This document shows, piece by piece, positions 27,523 through 36,684 of a DNA stretch of 64,000 bases (its first letter is position 1; the number at the start of each line of letters is the position of its first letter). The translations under genes and the position numbers were made by a program. The notes below the pieces were generated by a model that ran no database searches, was not told the DNA's origin, and saw nothing but the letters and a program-made list of their open reading frames with translations. The DNA lies in the NCBI RefSeq assembly GCF_003481985.1, contig NZ_QUMD01000006.1, positions 107,354 through 171,353 of the forward strand, given 5' to 3'. The stretch is from Clostridium sp. OF09-36. Its GTDB lineage: Bacteria; Bacillota; Clostridia; Lachnospirales; Lachnospiraceae.

Positions 27523-28533
27523 ATGAGTTTTGATACATGCAAGGACGTATGGGTATTTATCGAGAGCTTCCAGGGTCAGCCGAAGAGTGTCGGCCTGGAG
27601 CTGTTAGGACAGGGAAGAAAGCTGGCGGACGGACTGAAACAGAAACTCTGCGCCATTGTTATCGGCAAGGATGTAGACGCAGCCGTGAAGGAATCCGCAG
27701 CGTACGGCGCCGACAAGATCTATGTGATCCAGGGCGACGAGTATGAGAACTATTCCGCAGATGCTTACGGAAACGTATTCTTAAAGCTCTGCGAGAAATA
27801 TGATCCGAACACCATTTTAGTAGGCGCAACCGTAAACGGAAGAGACCTGGGATCCAAGATCGCAGTCAGCCTCCGTACCGGCCTGACTGCCGACTGTACC
27901 GCACTGAGTGTCGATGAGGACACCGGCAATGTAGTCTGGGAGCGTCCGGCATTCGGCGGAAACTTATACGCGCAGATTCTCTGCAGCGAGACCAGACCGC
28001 AGATGGGTACCTGCCGTCCGGGCGCGTTCAAGAAGCCGGAGCGCAACGAGAACAATCAGCCGGAGATCATCAAAGAGGATATTCATACCCCGGAGAGCGA
28101 GATCCGCACCAAAGTGCTGGATTTCATCAAGGCATGTGAGGACAACGATATGCGTCTCGATGAGGCAGATGTCATTGTATCCGGCGGCCGCGGTATGAAG
28201 AGTGCTGAGAACTTCGGTATCTTAAAAGAGCTGGCAGATGTGCTTGGAGGAACCGTAGGATGCTCCAGAGCAGCGGTTGACGCAGGCTGGATGCCGCAGA
28301 CCAAGCAGGTTGGACAGACCGGCTCCACCGTAACCCCGAAAATCTACTTTGCATGCGCCATTTCCGGTGCAGTGCAGCACGTAGCGGGCATGAGCGGATC
28401 CGGCACCATCGTAGCGATCAACAAAGATGAGACCGCGCCGATCTTTGAGGTTGCGGATTACGGAATCGTGGGCGATGTTTTTGAAATCGTTCCGGCTCTG
28501 GTAAAAGAATTAAAAGCAAAGCAGCAGGCATAA
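27523..28533 (+). CDS. etfA: Electron transfer flavoprotein alpha subunit
   Basis: This is a 336-aa partner of EtfB. The C-terminal FAD domain is clear: VIVSGGRGMKSAENFGIL, GCSRAAVDAGWMPQTKQVGQTG, YFACAISGAVQHVAGM and VAINKDETAPIFEVADYG. The N-terminus is the alpha/beta domain (VWVFIESFQGQPKSVGLELL). GAGGAGGTCGTCAAG precedes the start, 21 bp after etfB. Whether this Etf is bifurcating cannot be read from the sequence by eye. Confidence 0.95.
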   Translation: MSFDTCKDVWVFIESFQGQPKSVGLELLGQGRKLADGLKQKLCAIVIGKDVDAAVKESAAYGADKIYVIQGDEYENYSADAYGNVFLKLCEKYDPNTILVGATVNGRDLGSKIAVSLRTGLTADCTALSVDEDTGNVVWERPAFGGNLYAQILCSETRPQMGTCRPGAFKKPERNENNQPEIIKEDIHTPESEIRTKVLDFIKACEDNDMRLDEADVIVSGGRGMKSAENFGILKELADVLGGTVGCSRAAVDAGWMPQTKQVGQTGSTVTPKIYFACAISGAVQHVAGMSGSGTIVAINKDETAPIFEVADYGIVGDVFEIVPALVKELKAKQQA

Positions 28534-28553
28534 ATACCATAGGACAAAAACAT

Positions 28554-28608
28554 GAGGCTGCCGCAAACGGGCTGTAAGAATGAATATAGTACCTTTTGCA
28601 GCAGCCTC
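28554..28608 (+). promoter_or_regulatory. Intercistronic hairpin after etfA
   Basis: GAGGCTGCCGCAAA (28554-28567) pairs with TTTGCAGCAGCCTC (28595-28608) with one mismatch. There is no following T-run, so it is more likely an RNA-stability or attenuation structure than a terminator. Confidence 0.5.
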
Positions 28609-28670
28609 CCGCGCACAGGGCGGACGTTCGGCGGAATCACGGCATGCTGCCGGATGTAAGGAGGCACGTT

Positions 28671-30307
28671 ATGTTTGAAGAGAGGAAGATCAGCCGGAGC
28701 TAAGAAAACAGTACAGGGAAAAAGGATACTGGAAGGATGAGACGCTCTTAGACTGCTGGGACCGGACGGTAGAGAAGTATCCGGACCGGGAATATGTGGT
28801 GGATGACCGCGGTTACCGCTACACATACCGGGAGATGGATGAGGCAGCAGGACGGGTGGCATCATACCTGTTATGGCTTGGGATCCGCCCGGGCGAGGTG
28901 GTTTCCTACCAGCTTCCGATCTGGAGTGAGTTTGCCATGCTGACGATCGCCTGTTACAAGATCGGAGCGGTGGCGCATCCGATTGCCATGTCCTATGAGG
29001 AGAAGGAACTGGCGAGGAGCTTAAATGTAACGGAGTCCCGCTGCTATTTCGGACCGACATTCTTCTACAAAACCGATTATGAAGAGCGGATCCTTGCAGT
29101 GCGGGACCAGGTGCCGCTGTTAAAAGATGTTGTGCTGATCGACAGTGTCAGAGAACGGAAGAGCAACGTTCCACTGCTTCGGGAAATCCTCGCTTCCTGC
29201 GAGCCGCTTCCGAAGGAACGGTGTGTGCACACAAAAAACGGACAGGATATCGCTGTGATCCTCTGTACCTCCGGTACGACCGGAGGTACGAAGGGGGTTC
29301 TGCTGACGCACGATAATGTGCGTTACAGTGAAGATACATTCAACCGGGAACTTGGCCTTACCGAGGAAGACATCATGTTCATGCCGGCGCCGCTCCATCA
29401 CGCGACCGGTTTCCATCATGCGATCATCGCGCCGATGCTTCATGGCGCTAAAGTGGTACTGCAGCAGAAATACCAATGCAGATCGGCAATCGAGCTTATG
29501 AACCGGGAAAAAGTCACCTACTCTATGGGAGCGACCCCGTTTATCTATGATATTTTAAGAGAGCTGGAAACCAATGGAGGAGCAGTTCCGACTTTGAAGT
29601 TCTATCTGTGCGGCGGAGCGCCGGTGCCGGGATATCTGGTGCAGAGGGCAAAACAGTATGGAATACTTCTCTGCGAGGTTTATGGATCCACGGAGAGCGT
29701 GCCGCACGCATTTGTCCGTCCGGATGAGGCGCTTGCGCTGAATGGAACGACATCCGGAAGGGCAATGGAAGGTGTGGAGATCCGGGTGGTGGACGAAGAT
29801 GGAAACGACGTAGGCGTGGGCGTTCCGGGAGAAGAGCTGTCAAGAGGCCCCAGCGTGTTTGTCGGGTATTTAAAAGCACGGGAGATCACGGATGGAGCTC
29901 TGGACAACGATGGCTGGTTCCACAGTGGTGACCTTTGTATCATGGATGAGCATGGAAATATCCACATTATCGGGCGCAAAAAAGACATGATCGTCCGGGG
30001 TGGCGAGAACTTAAATACCAATGAGATCAATGATGCCCTGGAGGGATGCCCCGGAATGGGGGATCATACCATTATCGGAATGCCGGATGACCGTCTCGGA
30101 GAACGAATCTGCGCGTTTGCGGTTCCGCTTCCGGGACATGAAGACCTGAAGCTGGAGGATGTGCTGGACTATTTGCACTCCAAAAAAGTTCCGAAGCGTT
30201 TCTGGCCGGAGCGTCTGGAACTTATCGACCGCATTCCCCATACAGGAAGCGGAAAGGTGAAAAAATATCTGCTGAAGGAAGAGCTGGAAAAGCGTTTGAA
30301 GGGATGA
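28671..30307 (+). CDS. Acyl-CoA ligase (CaiC/FadD-like AMP-forming), frameshift near start
   Basis: This enzyme activates a carboxylic acid with ATP and CoA via an acyl-adenylate. ATG 28671 has AAGGAGGCACGTT before it and gives MFEERK; after one lost base near 28690 it reads PELRKQYREKGYWKDETLL. Motifs are CTSGTTGGTKGVLLTHDN (P-loop), EVYGSTESVPHAF, GWFHSGDLCIMDEHG, GRKKDMIVRGGENLNTNEI and the catalytic Lys region HTGSGKVKKYLLKE. Corrected length is about 545 aa. It closes the core of the acyl-CoA operon and may prime it together with the CoA-transferase. Confidence 0.9.
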
Positions 30308-30864
30308 CCGCTATGATTGAACAGAAATTTGGACCGCGCAGATGCAGGGATACGAGAAAACCACTGGAAAAACAGTGTCCGGATGTTGTGTTTTACCGCT
30401 GTCCAGAATGCGGGGCTCTTTATCCGGTGACAGGAGGAACGAACCTGGAGGAGAAAGAGATTCTGTGTTGTGGAAAAAAAGCGGAAAGACTGGTTCCCGG
30501 AGAAGCGGATTCCGTGCGGGATGTGATGGATATTACTTATCAGATCACAGGCGGCTATAATGATAATGCTGTCCGCGTATCGTGGAAGATGAAGCCGTAT
30601 GGACGTCATCCAGAGTGGATTTATCTGAAAACATTTACGGGGGGATATTTAAAATATGTAATGGAAGGAAAACATTCGCCAATGGTATTTGCCCTGGCGG
30701 ATACCGATGCTTTTTGTTACTGTGATGAAGATCCCTGCCTGGAATGTGTATTTCGGTGTAAGAGAGGATTTATCATTTATGTTTATGATAGACAGACCGG
30801 ACTCGTTGCGGTACCCCTGGATAAGATGAATGCCCAGTGGCAGAGTGGAGCAAATAAGATGTGA
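30304..30864 (+). CDS. Desulfoferrodoxin-like protein
   Basis: This is a 186-aa protein overlapping the ligase stop by ATGA; ATG 30313 is an alternative start. It begins with a Cys motif FYRCPECGALYP...EILCCGKK that resembles a rubredoxin or zinc-ribbon knuckle. The second half (HPEWIYLKTFTGGYLKYVM, SPMVFALADTDAF) resembles the beta-sandwich of superoxide reductase. The His/Cys iron centre of that family is not evident, and Cys are clustered instead (FCYCDEDPCLECVFRC). It may be an electron-transfer or metal-binding partner of the pathway. The similarity is by eye. Confidence 0.5.
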   Translation: MTAMIEQKFGPRRCRDTRKPLEKQCPDVVFYRCPECGALYPVTGGTNLEEKEILCCGKKAERLVPGEADSVRDVMDITYQITGGYNDNAVRVSWKMKPYGRHPEWIYLKTFTGGYLKYVMEGKHSPMVFALADTDAFCYCDEDPCLECVFRCKRGFIIYVYDRQTGLVAVPLDKMNAQWQSGANKM

Positions 30865-30877
30865 GATACTGTAATTT

Positions 30878-30929
30878 TTGACAATAATGTGTTAAATTAA
30901 TAACGAAATCTGTATATGGGGATATACAG
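30878..30929 (+). promoter_or_regulatory. Promoter and stem-loop before the transporter pair
   Basis: TTGACA (30878-30883) lies 17 bp from TAACGA (30901-30906). Just downstream CTGTATAT (30910-30917) and ATATACAG (30922-30929) make a perfect 8-bp hairpin with a GGGG loop. The dyad sits where a repressor or an RNA start-site structure would act. Confidence 0.5.
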
Positions 30930-30946
30930 ATAATGGGGGATATTCT

Positions 30947-32239
30947 ATGGGAAAAACAACAAATGCGGAATGCAAAGTAGACTGGAAAACCGTTCTTGTT
31001 TTTGTGTCGATAGCATTTAGTTCGCAGTGTGGCGGCGGATTCGCGTCCGGATCTACGCCATGGACTTATTTTTTTAGAAATACGGGGTTTTATGGGATGC
31101 TGCCGGTTGTTGTGCAGCCGTATTTTTGTCTGTTTATGCCGTTTATTGTAGCGGCGATCAACTGTTTTATTATTTATTTCTTTATGAAATTCGCTATGGA
31201 TTTCCGCACGTTTGATTACAGCAATTTTCTGAGGCAGTATGGTTCGCGTTTCTGCGGCGGGATTTTTGCCAGACCGATGCAGTACATTTATGAGTTTAAT
31301 TTTAACTGGCTTCTGATCGTATGTATGGCGCTTGCGTACTCCACCTCTGGTTCAGCATTAAAAGAACTGACGGGAATTCCATATCTGTATTCTACGCTTA
31401 TCATTGGTGTCCTGATGTTTGTTCTGTGTATGAAAGGCACAGACCTGGTCCGGAAGAACGCGGTGTTTATGAGTGCCGTTATTTTCATTGCGCTGATCTC
31501 AGTTCATGTACCTAATATCCTTTATAATGTAGTGTCTGGCCGGTTATCTGCGGAACTTGGCAGCATGTCCCGGCAGATCCACAGCGATGTTGCCGCAGGT
31601 GCAGGAAGCTTTTTAAAGTATCTTCTGGTCGCTTTTTGCTGGGCGTATATTTTTTCAGGACAGAATCTGGCAGGTTTTGGAGCCTATGTTAATCATGCGC
31701 AGCTTTTTACCAATAAAAAAACACTCAGATGGGCTGTTGTGCTGTCTGTGATTGCAAACTGGGCATTTCTGGAAATGAATGTGATCAATCTGGCTGCAAA
31801 TTATTCGGCTGTTTATGAAGGATGGTCGAATGGACGTGCGGTATATACTATTCTTGTTGTACAAAATGGCGTCGGAAGCGGGGCGGTAAAGACCATCCTT
31901 CTTACGCTGATCACGGTGGCCATATTCTTTGCAACCATTTCAACAGCGATCAATTACGCGCAGGGATTCAATGACCGCATTTTAAACTGGTATCAGAAAA
32001 GAAAACAGGAAGACCCGGAAGTTTCCGCGGCAAAGAGAAATAAGCGGGGCGCGGTATTAACGCTGGTCTATATTGTGATCACATGGGCAGTGTCCCAGAT
32101 GGGACTGACTGCGCTGGTATCCAAAGGGTTGACATTTGCATCGATCATCACATTGTTTACCCTGATCATACCGACCATCATCAATGTGATCCGGAAGTGG
32201 CCGGATGCAGATTATGCGCACATGACAAAAGAAAAATAA
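30947..32239 (+). CDS. YkvI-type multi-helix membrane transporter
   Basis: This is a 430-aa integral membrane protein with about ten hydrophobic segments, of the YkvI/APC-like group (ISSQ-type start VFVSIAFSSQCGGGFASGS). The first helix has the Gly-rich unwound pattern expected of a LeuT-like fold. GGGGGATATTCT precedes ATG 30947. It lies with a second transporter directly after the acyl-CoA operon and may import or export its substrate or product; the cargo is unknown. Confidence 0.75.
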   Translation: MGKTTNAECKVDWKTVLVFVSIAFSSQCGGGFASGSTPWTYFFRNTGFYGMLPVVVQPYFCLFMPFIVAAINCFIIYFFMKFAMDFRTFDYSNFLRQYGSRFCGGIFARPMQYIYEFNFNWLLIVCMALAYSTSGSALKELTGIPYLYSTLIIGVLMFVLCMKGTDLVRKNAVFMSAVIFIALISVHVPNILYNVVSGRLSAELGSMSRQIHSDVAAGAGSFLKYLLVAFCWAYIFSGQNLAGFGAYVNHAQLFTNKKTLRWAVVLSVIANWAFLEMNVINLAANYSAVYEGWSNGRAVYTILVVQNGVGSGAVKTILLTLITVAIFFATISTAINYAQGFNDRILNWYQKRKQEDPEVSAAKRNKRGAVLTLVYIVITWAVSQMGLTALVSKGLTFASIITLFTLIIPTIINVIRKWPDADYAHMTKEK

Positions 32240-32266
32240 TGAAATCATCACGAAGGGGGAATCGAT

Positions 32267-33568
32267 ATGTTATCTGCTATTGGATTAATCATAGCAATCG
32301 CGCTGCTGATCGTTATGATCGTGAAAGGTGTTGATATGATCACGGCATCGGTAGTAACAGCCGCGATCATTCTGGTAACAAGCGGACTTGATTTTTGGGA
32401 AGGTTTACTGAAAACGTTTTCGGAAGGAGCTGGCTCGTTCTGCAGTTCCTGGTTTTTGATCCTTGCGCTGGGTGGCATTTTTGGTGAACTGGTCAATCAG
32501 ACAGGGCTGGCTACCAAGGTCGCAAAATCTTTATCTGCTGCACTTGGAGCCAAAAGGGTGGGGCTGATCATTATGATCTGTACATTCTTTATCACACTGC
32601 TGGGTATTAACGGCTATATTATGGTATTTGTTCTTTATCCGATCGCAGACAGCCTGCTTCGTGAAAATAAGATGGACCGCCGGCTGCTTCCGTTTTTGAT
32701 GATCGCGGGAGGTGCGAATGCGAATGGATTTGCGTTTTCCATGGATATCTGTAATGTGATCCCGAGTAATTTCCTTGGAACTTCACTGGGTGTAGCGCCG
32801 GTTCTGGCTGTGATTTTCTCAGTGATCACCTGCACCTGGTATGTGATGTATTTTAACTATGCGCAGAAGAAGAGCATGGGAAAACTGTCAGAAGCAGAAC
32901 TGATGGCAATGTACAAAACAGAGAAGAGCGTCATGGGAGATGATGAGCTTCCGGGCCTCTTTATGTCTCTGCTGCCGTTTATCCTGGTTCTGGTAGCGGT
33001 AGTGGCAACTTCAAGTATGGGAACTTCCACCAGCTTGAGCTGCGCGCTTCTGATCGGTGTTCTTGTAATTATTGTGACGCAGTTTAAAAAGATCAAAAAC
33101 CTGAAAGGCTCTCTGAAAGGGGGCGCAATGTCCGGCTTAAGTACAATGCTGACAGTAGCCGCAGTCATTGGCCTTTCCAAAGTCCTGACTCAGGCTCCGG
33201 CTTTCCATGCGGTACAGGAGTTTGTATTAAATATCACACTTCCGATTTACTTAAAGACCTGGCTGGGAACCATGATCTGCGGTGCTATGACTGGTTCCGC
33301 GATCACAGCGGAAACCCTGTTTTTGGAGAGTTTTGGAAAACAGTTCCTTGCAGCGGGCGCAAACATCAACGCGCTTCACAGAATCGTAGTAGAAGCTGGT
33401 ATTACCCTGAACAAACTTCCGAATGCATCTCCGGTCGTTATGGAGACTTCTGTTTGTGAGTGTACCCTGGCAGAAAGCTATAAGCACATCGTGCTGGGTT
33501 CCACGATTCCATGTGTGATCGCAGGATTCATTATTACGATCATGGCAACGGTCGGAATCATCTTTTAA
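32267..33568 (+). CDS. GntP/DcuC-like carboxylate transporter
   Basis: This is a 433-aa polytopic protein of the ion-transporter superfamily (GntP, YxjC-like), which typically takes up gluconate, citrate or other carboxylates with protons. Visible features are the N-terminal IGLIIAIALLIVMIVKGVD, LALGGIFGELVNQTGLA, a central GGANANGFAFSMDICNVIP re-entrant-like region, and GAMTGSAITAETLFLESFG. It starts 27 bp after the YkvI gene (GAAGGGGGAATC). Its place suggests it supplies the carboxylate activated by the upstream ligase; this is inference. Confidence 0.75.
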   Translation: MLSAIGLIIAIALLIVMIVKGVDMITASVVTAAIILVTSGLDFWEGLLKTFSEGAGSFCSSWFLILALGGIFGELVNQTGLATKVAKSLSAALGAKRVGLIIMICTFFITLLGINGYIMVFVLYPIADSLLRENKMDRRLLPFLMIAGGANANGFAFSMDICNVIPSNFLGTSLGVAPVLAVIFSVITCTWYVMYFNYAQKKSMGKLSEAELMAMYKTEKSVMGDDELPGLFMSLLPFILVLVAVVATSSMGTSTSLSCALLIGVLVIIVTQFKKIKNLKGSLKGGAMSGLSTMLTVAAVIGLSKVLTQAPAFHAVQEFVLNITLPIYLKTWLGTMICGAMTGSAITAETLFLESFGKQFLAAGANINALHRIVVEAGITLNKLPNASPVVMETSVCECTLAESYKHIVLGSTIPCVIAGFIITIMATVGIIF

Positions 33569-33571
33569 AAT

Positions 33572-34459
33572 TTAAAGGTTTTGCGATACAGCTTCCAGTA
33601 CAAAGTCATGGAAATTCCGGACAACCGGCGGCATATAAAACTGGTCACTGCTTACCATATAGATGTTGCGCTTTACGACCGGGTGTAAAATTTCGATGAC
33701 TTTGACATTCAGGCTGGAGAGCAGTTCCATTTCGGGGACGATGGCAATGCCAAAACCGTGGGCAACGAGGCCGGCCGTAACCTGGTCCTCCACGATCTCA
33801 TACGCGATACGGGGGCGTTTTCCCAGTACCTGGAACATTTTATCAACTTCATAGCGGATGCCGGATGATTCGGCAAAATAAACATACGGATATGGCAGGG
33901 TTTGCTCCAGGTTTACGGAGTCAAATCCTGCCAGTTCGTGATTTTGGGGTACGATCAGCACCAGGTTCTCACGGTGTACGGTTTTGAATGTCAGTCCGTT
34001 TTCTTTTTGCGGATGTGAGCAGAAGATCAGGTCGTAATGATGGGCATTTAAGTCATTTACCAGATTCTGGGTCACATCGGTCTGGAAGGAAAAATGAATA
34101 TCGTGGTCCGGATGCAGGTCGAGGAAACGGCGCGCCAGGGAGGGAATGAAATCCACACCCAGGGGGCGCACAAGGCCGAGGCGGATCAGCCCTTCGCCGC
34201 GGGCAGTGCGCTGAAGAAAATCGATGCCATTATCCAGTGTTTTTAAGGAACTTTCAACACTGCGCAGAAACTGTTCCCCAAATACAGTCAGGACGGTGTT
34301 TTTTCCACTTTTTTCAAACAATGGAACACCGAGTTCTTCTTCCATTTTAAAGATCGCATGGCTGAGGCTTGGCTGGGTAATACACAGGTTCTGCGCAGCG
34401 CGTGTATAGTGGTGCGTATGTGCCAGTTCTGCGAAATAACGCAGGTGAGTCAGATTCAT
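33572..34459 (-). CDS. LysR-family regulator 1
   Basis: This is a 295-aa transcription factor. An N-terminal winged helix (MNLTHLRYFAELAHTHHYTRAAQNLCITQPSLSHAIFKMEEELG) is followed by a periplasmic-binding-like effector domain (SGIRYEVDKMFQVLG, VTAGLVAHGFGIAIVPE). It converges on the transporter gene with only 3 bp between stops, and is a likely regulator of the acyl-CoA/transporter locus. The small-molecule signal is unknown. Confidence 0.9.
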   Translation of the reverse strand: MNLTHLRYFAELAHTHHYTRAAQNLCITQPSLSHAIFKMEEELGVPLFEKSGKNTVLTVFGEQFLRSVESSLKTLDNGIDFLQRTARGEGLIRLGLVRPLGVDFIPSLARRFLDLHPDHDIHFSFQTDVTQNLVNDLNAHHYDLIFCSHPQKENGLTFKTVHRENLVLIVPQNHELAGFDSVNLEQTLPYPYVYFAESSGIRYEVDKMFQVLGKRPRIAYEIVEDQVTAGLVAHGFGIAIVPEMELLSSLNVKVIEILHPVVKRNIYMVSSDQFYMPPVVRNFHDFVLEAVSQNL

Positions 34460-34562
34460 AGGTATTCTGCCTTTCTTAAACGGTGTGATGATATACGATA
34501 GATAAAATCTATTATAACATGAAAATAATTGATTTGAATACGGATTAAAACTGTTTTATACT

Positions 34563-34652
34563 AAAACCGGAAGGTGTGATAAGACATCCTTCCGGTTTTT
34601 TACCTATAGAAGATACGGCTTCTTTTATGTCGTTCCCATAAAAAGAAGCCGT
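34563..34652. terminator. Terminator and second stem-loop
   Basis: AAAACCGGAAGG (34563-34574) pairs with CCTTCCGGTTTT (34588-34599) and is flanked by A and T runs, so it can work in both directions; the minus-strand regulator at 34701 would use it. Next to it ACGGCTTCTTTTATG (34615-34629) pairs with CATAAAAAGAAGCCGT (34637-34652) with one bulge. Confidence 0.8.
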
Positions 34653-34700
34653 AAATCCCCTTACGCATATTCTGTACAATTCTGTATAAAATCCCGATAT

Positions 34701-35594
34701 TTAAAATTCCGGCGGCAGGTCAAGGCAGTGCGCCACCATAAAGTTTGCGAATGCTTCCACGGCTGCCGTGATAAAATTCTTTTTGCTGTAGACCATGTAG
34801 ATCATGCGGGTGTCCTTCGGGACGTCTGTTAAATGTATTTTTTTGAGGTTGTCGAACTGTTTTAAGAACGGTGTGTCCGCGACAATGGCGGCTTTGGAAG
34901 AACGGTTGATGCGCCCGGCAATGGAAATCTCGTCGTCGTAGGAGTGGGCAGCCTCAAGTCCTTTCTCTTTTAGGATCGCGCGGACGGTTTTGCCGATCGG
35001 GATGGTGTCGCGGTAGGTGCAGAGTGCGTAGTCTTTTAAGGCAGGCAGCTCGATGGAGTCATACTGCGCCAGCGGATGGTCATTTCGCACGATGACGATA
35101 AGCTCCTGGTAGGTGATGGGAACAAAGAACAGATCGTCCATGTGCTCCACCATGGAACAGAAGCCAATGTCGTAGGTTCCTGCGGAGACCCCCTCCGCCA
35201 CAGGAATGGATTTTTCGTGGAAAATGTTAAAGTTTACCTGCGGGTGATGCTCATGGTATAAGTCGAGAGCATCCGGAAGAAAGTCTCCGAGCAGGGTTGG
35301 AATACATCCGATATCGATGGTTCCGGTCATGGAGTCGGATTTTTCCTTCATGAGGGCGATGCCGTGTTCCAGAATTTCCAGAGACTGATTGACATACTGG
35401 GAAAATTCTTCTCCATATTTGGTGAGCTGGACGTTGCGGCCTTTTTTTTGGAATAACGCAACCGAAAGCTCGCTTTCCAGCGACGCGATGGAATCGCTGA
35501 GGCTGGGCTGGGTGATATAGAGTGCTTTGGCTGCTTCCGTGTAATGCTGGACTTCAGCCAGTTTCCGAAAATAATAAAGCTGCTGTAAATTCAT
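34701..35594 (-). CDS. LysR-family regulator 2
   Basis: This is a 297-aa LysR protein starting MNLQQLYYFRKLAEVQHYTEAAKALYITQPSLSDSI. Start 35594 follows AAGGAGAAGCG and matches the family; an upstream ATG adds nine atypical residues. The effector domain contains DIGCIPTLLGDFLPDAL and YDIGFCSMVEH. It faces away from the ATC-hydrolase gene, the divergent arrangement typical of LysR control of the neighbouring gene. Confidence 0.9.
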   Translation of the reverse strand: MNLQQLYYFRKLAEVQHYTEAAKALYITQPSLSDSIASLESELSVALFQKKGRNVQLTKYGEEFSQYVNQSLEILEHGIALMKEKSDSMTGTIDIGCIPTLLGDFLPDALDLYHEHHPQVNFNIFHEKSIPVAEGVSAGTYDIGFCSMVEHMDDLFFVPITYQELIVIVRNDHPLAQYDSIELPALKDYALCTYRDTIPIGKTVRAILKEKGLEAAHSYDDEISIAGRINRSSKAAIVADTPFLKQFDNLKKIHLTDVPKDTRMIYMVYSKKNFITAAVEAFANFMVAHCLDLPPEF

Positions 35595-35701
35595 AAACGC
35601 TTCTCCTTCTTTCCTATTCATTATACATGATGTTGATGAGAATTTCCATGGAATCGTTAAGAAAATGTTAGAAAATTATCAAAATATAGCGAGGGATGGA
35701 T

Positions 35702-35730
35702 TTGACAATTTGGGCAAAACTGCCTAAAAT
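35702..35730 (+). promoter_or_regulatory. Strong promoter with dyad
   Basis: TTGACA (35702-35707) and TAAAAT (35725-35730) are 17 bp apart. TGCCT-aaaat-AGGAGGCA makes a small dyad over the -10 box, a plausible LysR or repressor site. It drives the ATC-hydrolase region. Confidence 0.65.
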
Positions 35731-35739
35731 AGGAGGCAG

Positions 35740-35927
35740 ATGGCTGTTTGCACAGCGTGCGAACAGTAACGTCAGGAGATCATGAAGCTAAGTGCGTGGC
35801 GCCGTACAGGCTTGAATGCGCCAAATATCCAGAATTGAACGGCAGATATAATATGTGGCTGGGTGACAAGAGCGGATGTTCCGAGGGTATTTATGCAAGA
35901 GAAAAAGTAGGCTGTAGTGAGATATAG
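35740..35927 (+). CDS. Possible small Cys-rich protein (frameshifted)
   Basis: ATG 35740 after AGGAGG gives MAVCTACEQ, then a stop. Adding one base near 35767 extends it to about 62 residues with seven Cys (HEAKCVAPYRLECAKYP, SGCSEGIYAREKVGCSE). The spacing looks like a small metal-binding protein. Against it, the predicted promoter would start transcription inside the ribosome site. It precedes the ATC hydrolase by 32 bp. Confidence 0.35.
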
Positions 35928-35959
35928 AAACTGTTGTGTTGATTTGATGCTATGGGGAT

Positions 35960-36625
35960 ATGATTGACATGTTCCTAAACCGCATGGAGGACTGGGCAAT
36001 GAAATATAATGGCTTCTATTTCTGGATGTTTAAGGGCCCTATGAAAAAGGTTCTTGCAAAGAAATACGGCAAAGCGTATGTTTTGGAGGTCATGAAAAAG
36101 AGCAAGCAGGTCTACCGGGAACTGGTAGAGCAGGCGGATGACATCGGCGATGATAATCCTATGGCATACAATGAGCTGTTTGCCCTGGCCTTTGTGGCGC
36201 CGTATGTGGCAAGCGGGAAGAAAATTCCACCAGAGACGGTGCAGGAAATGATGCGGCAGTCTCTGTACCACATCAAATGGTATTTTGCGAAAACGGATCT
36301 GAACACGGACAAGGGCAAAGCTGAGAACAAAAAGAGTATCGTCAGATACGCAAAGTGGTATACGCCGGAAAAGGAGAAGCAGTACCCGACTTCCTTCAAG
36401 GTGGACTTTGATGGGCAGCCGTATGAGGGAGCATGCTACTACCGCATCACCCGCTGCCCTATTTGTATTTATATGGAAAGAATGGGCATTCCAGAGTTAA
36501 TGCCGCTGTTTTGCGAACTGGATGAGGTGATGATTTCACTCCAGCATGGCATATTGCACCGAAAACAGACGCTGGCGAACGGCGGCGAATATTGTGACTA
36601 TTTTATCACGGGAAATAAAGAATAA
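35960..36625 (+). CDS. L-2-amino-thiazoline-4-carboxylic acid hydrolase family protein
   Basis: This is a 221-aa protein matching the ATC hydrolase family by its C-terminus: ACYYRITRCPICIYMERMG, LMPLFCELDEVMISLQHG, RKQTLANGGEYCDYFI. The conserved Cys residues and the final GG-x-x-CD motif are present. The family is named for the cysteine-producing L-ATC hydrolase, but many gut members have unknown substrates. It is divergent from LysR regulator 2. The N-terminus MIDMFLNRMEDWAMKYNGFYFWM could start at 35960 or at a later Met. Confidence 0.8.
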   Translation: MIDMFLNRMEDWAMKYNGFYFWMFKGPMKKVLAKKYGKAYVLEVMKKSKQVYRELVEQADDIGDDNPMAYNELFALAFVAPYVASGKKIPPETVQEMMRQSLYHIKWYFAKTDLNTDKGKAENKKSIVRYAKWYTPEKEKQYPTSFKVDFDGQPYEGACYYRITRCPICIYMERMGIPELMPLFCELDEVMISLQHGILHRKQTLANGGEYCDYFITGNKE

Positions 36626-36639
36626 ATTTTAAAGGTAAA

Positions 36640-36684
36640 GGGGATCTCTGGACGCTTCTAGGGCGTTGGAGATCCTCTTCCTAT
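36640..36684. terminator. Terminator-like hairpin between convergent genes
   Basis: GGATCTC (36642-36648) with ACGC pairs with GCGT and GAGATCC (about 36663-36675); only a weak T-rich tail follows. Confidence 0.5.
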
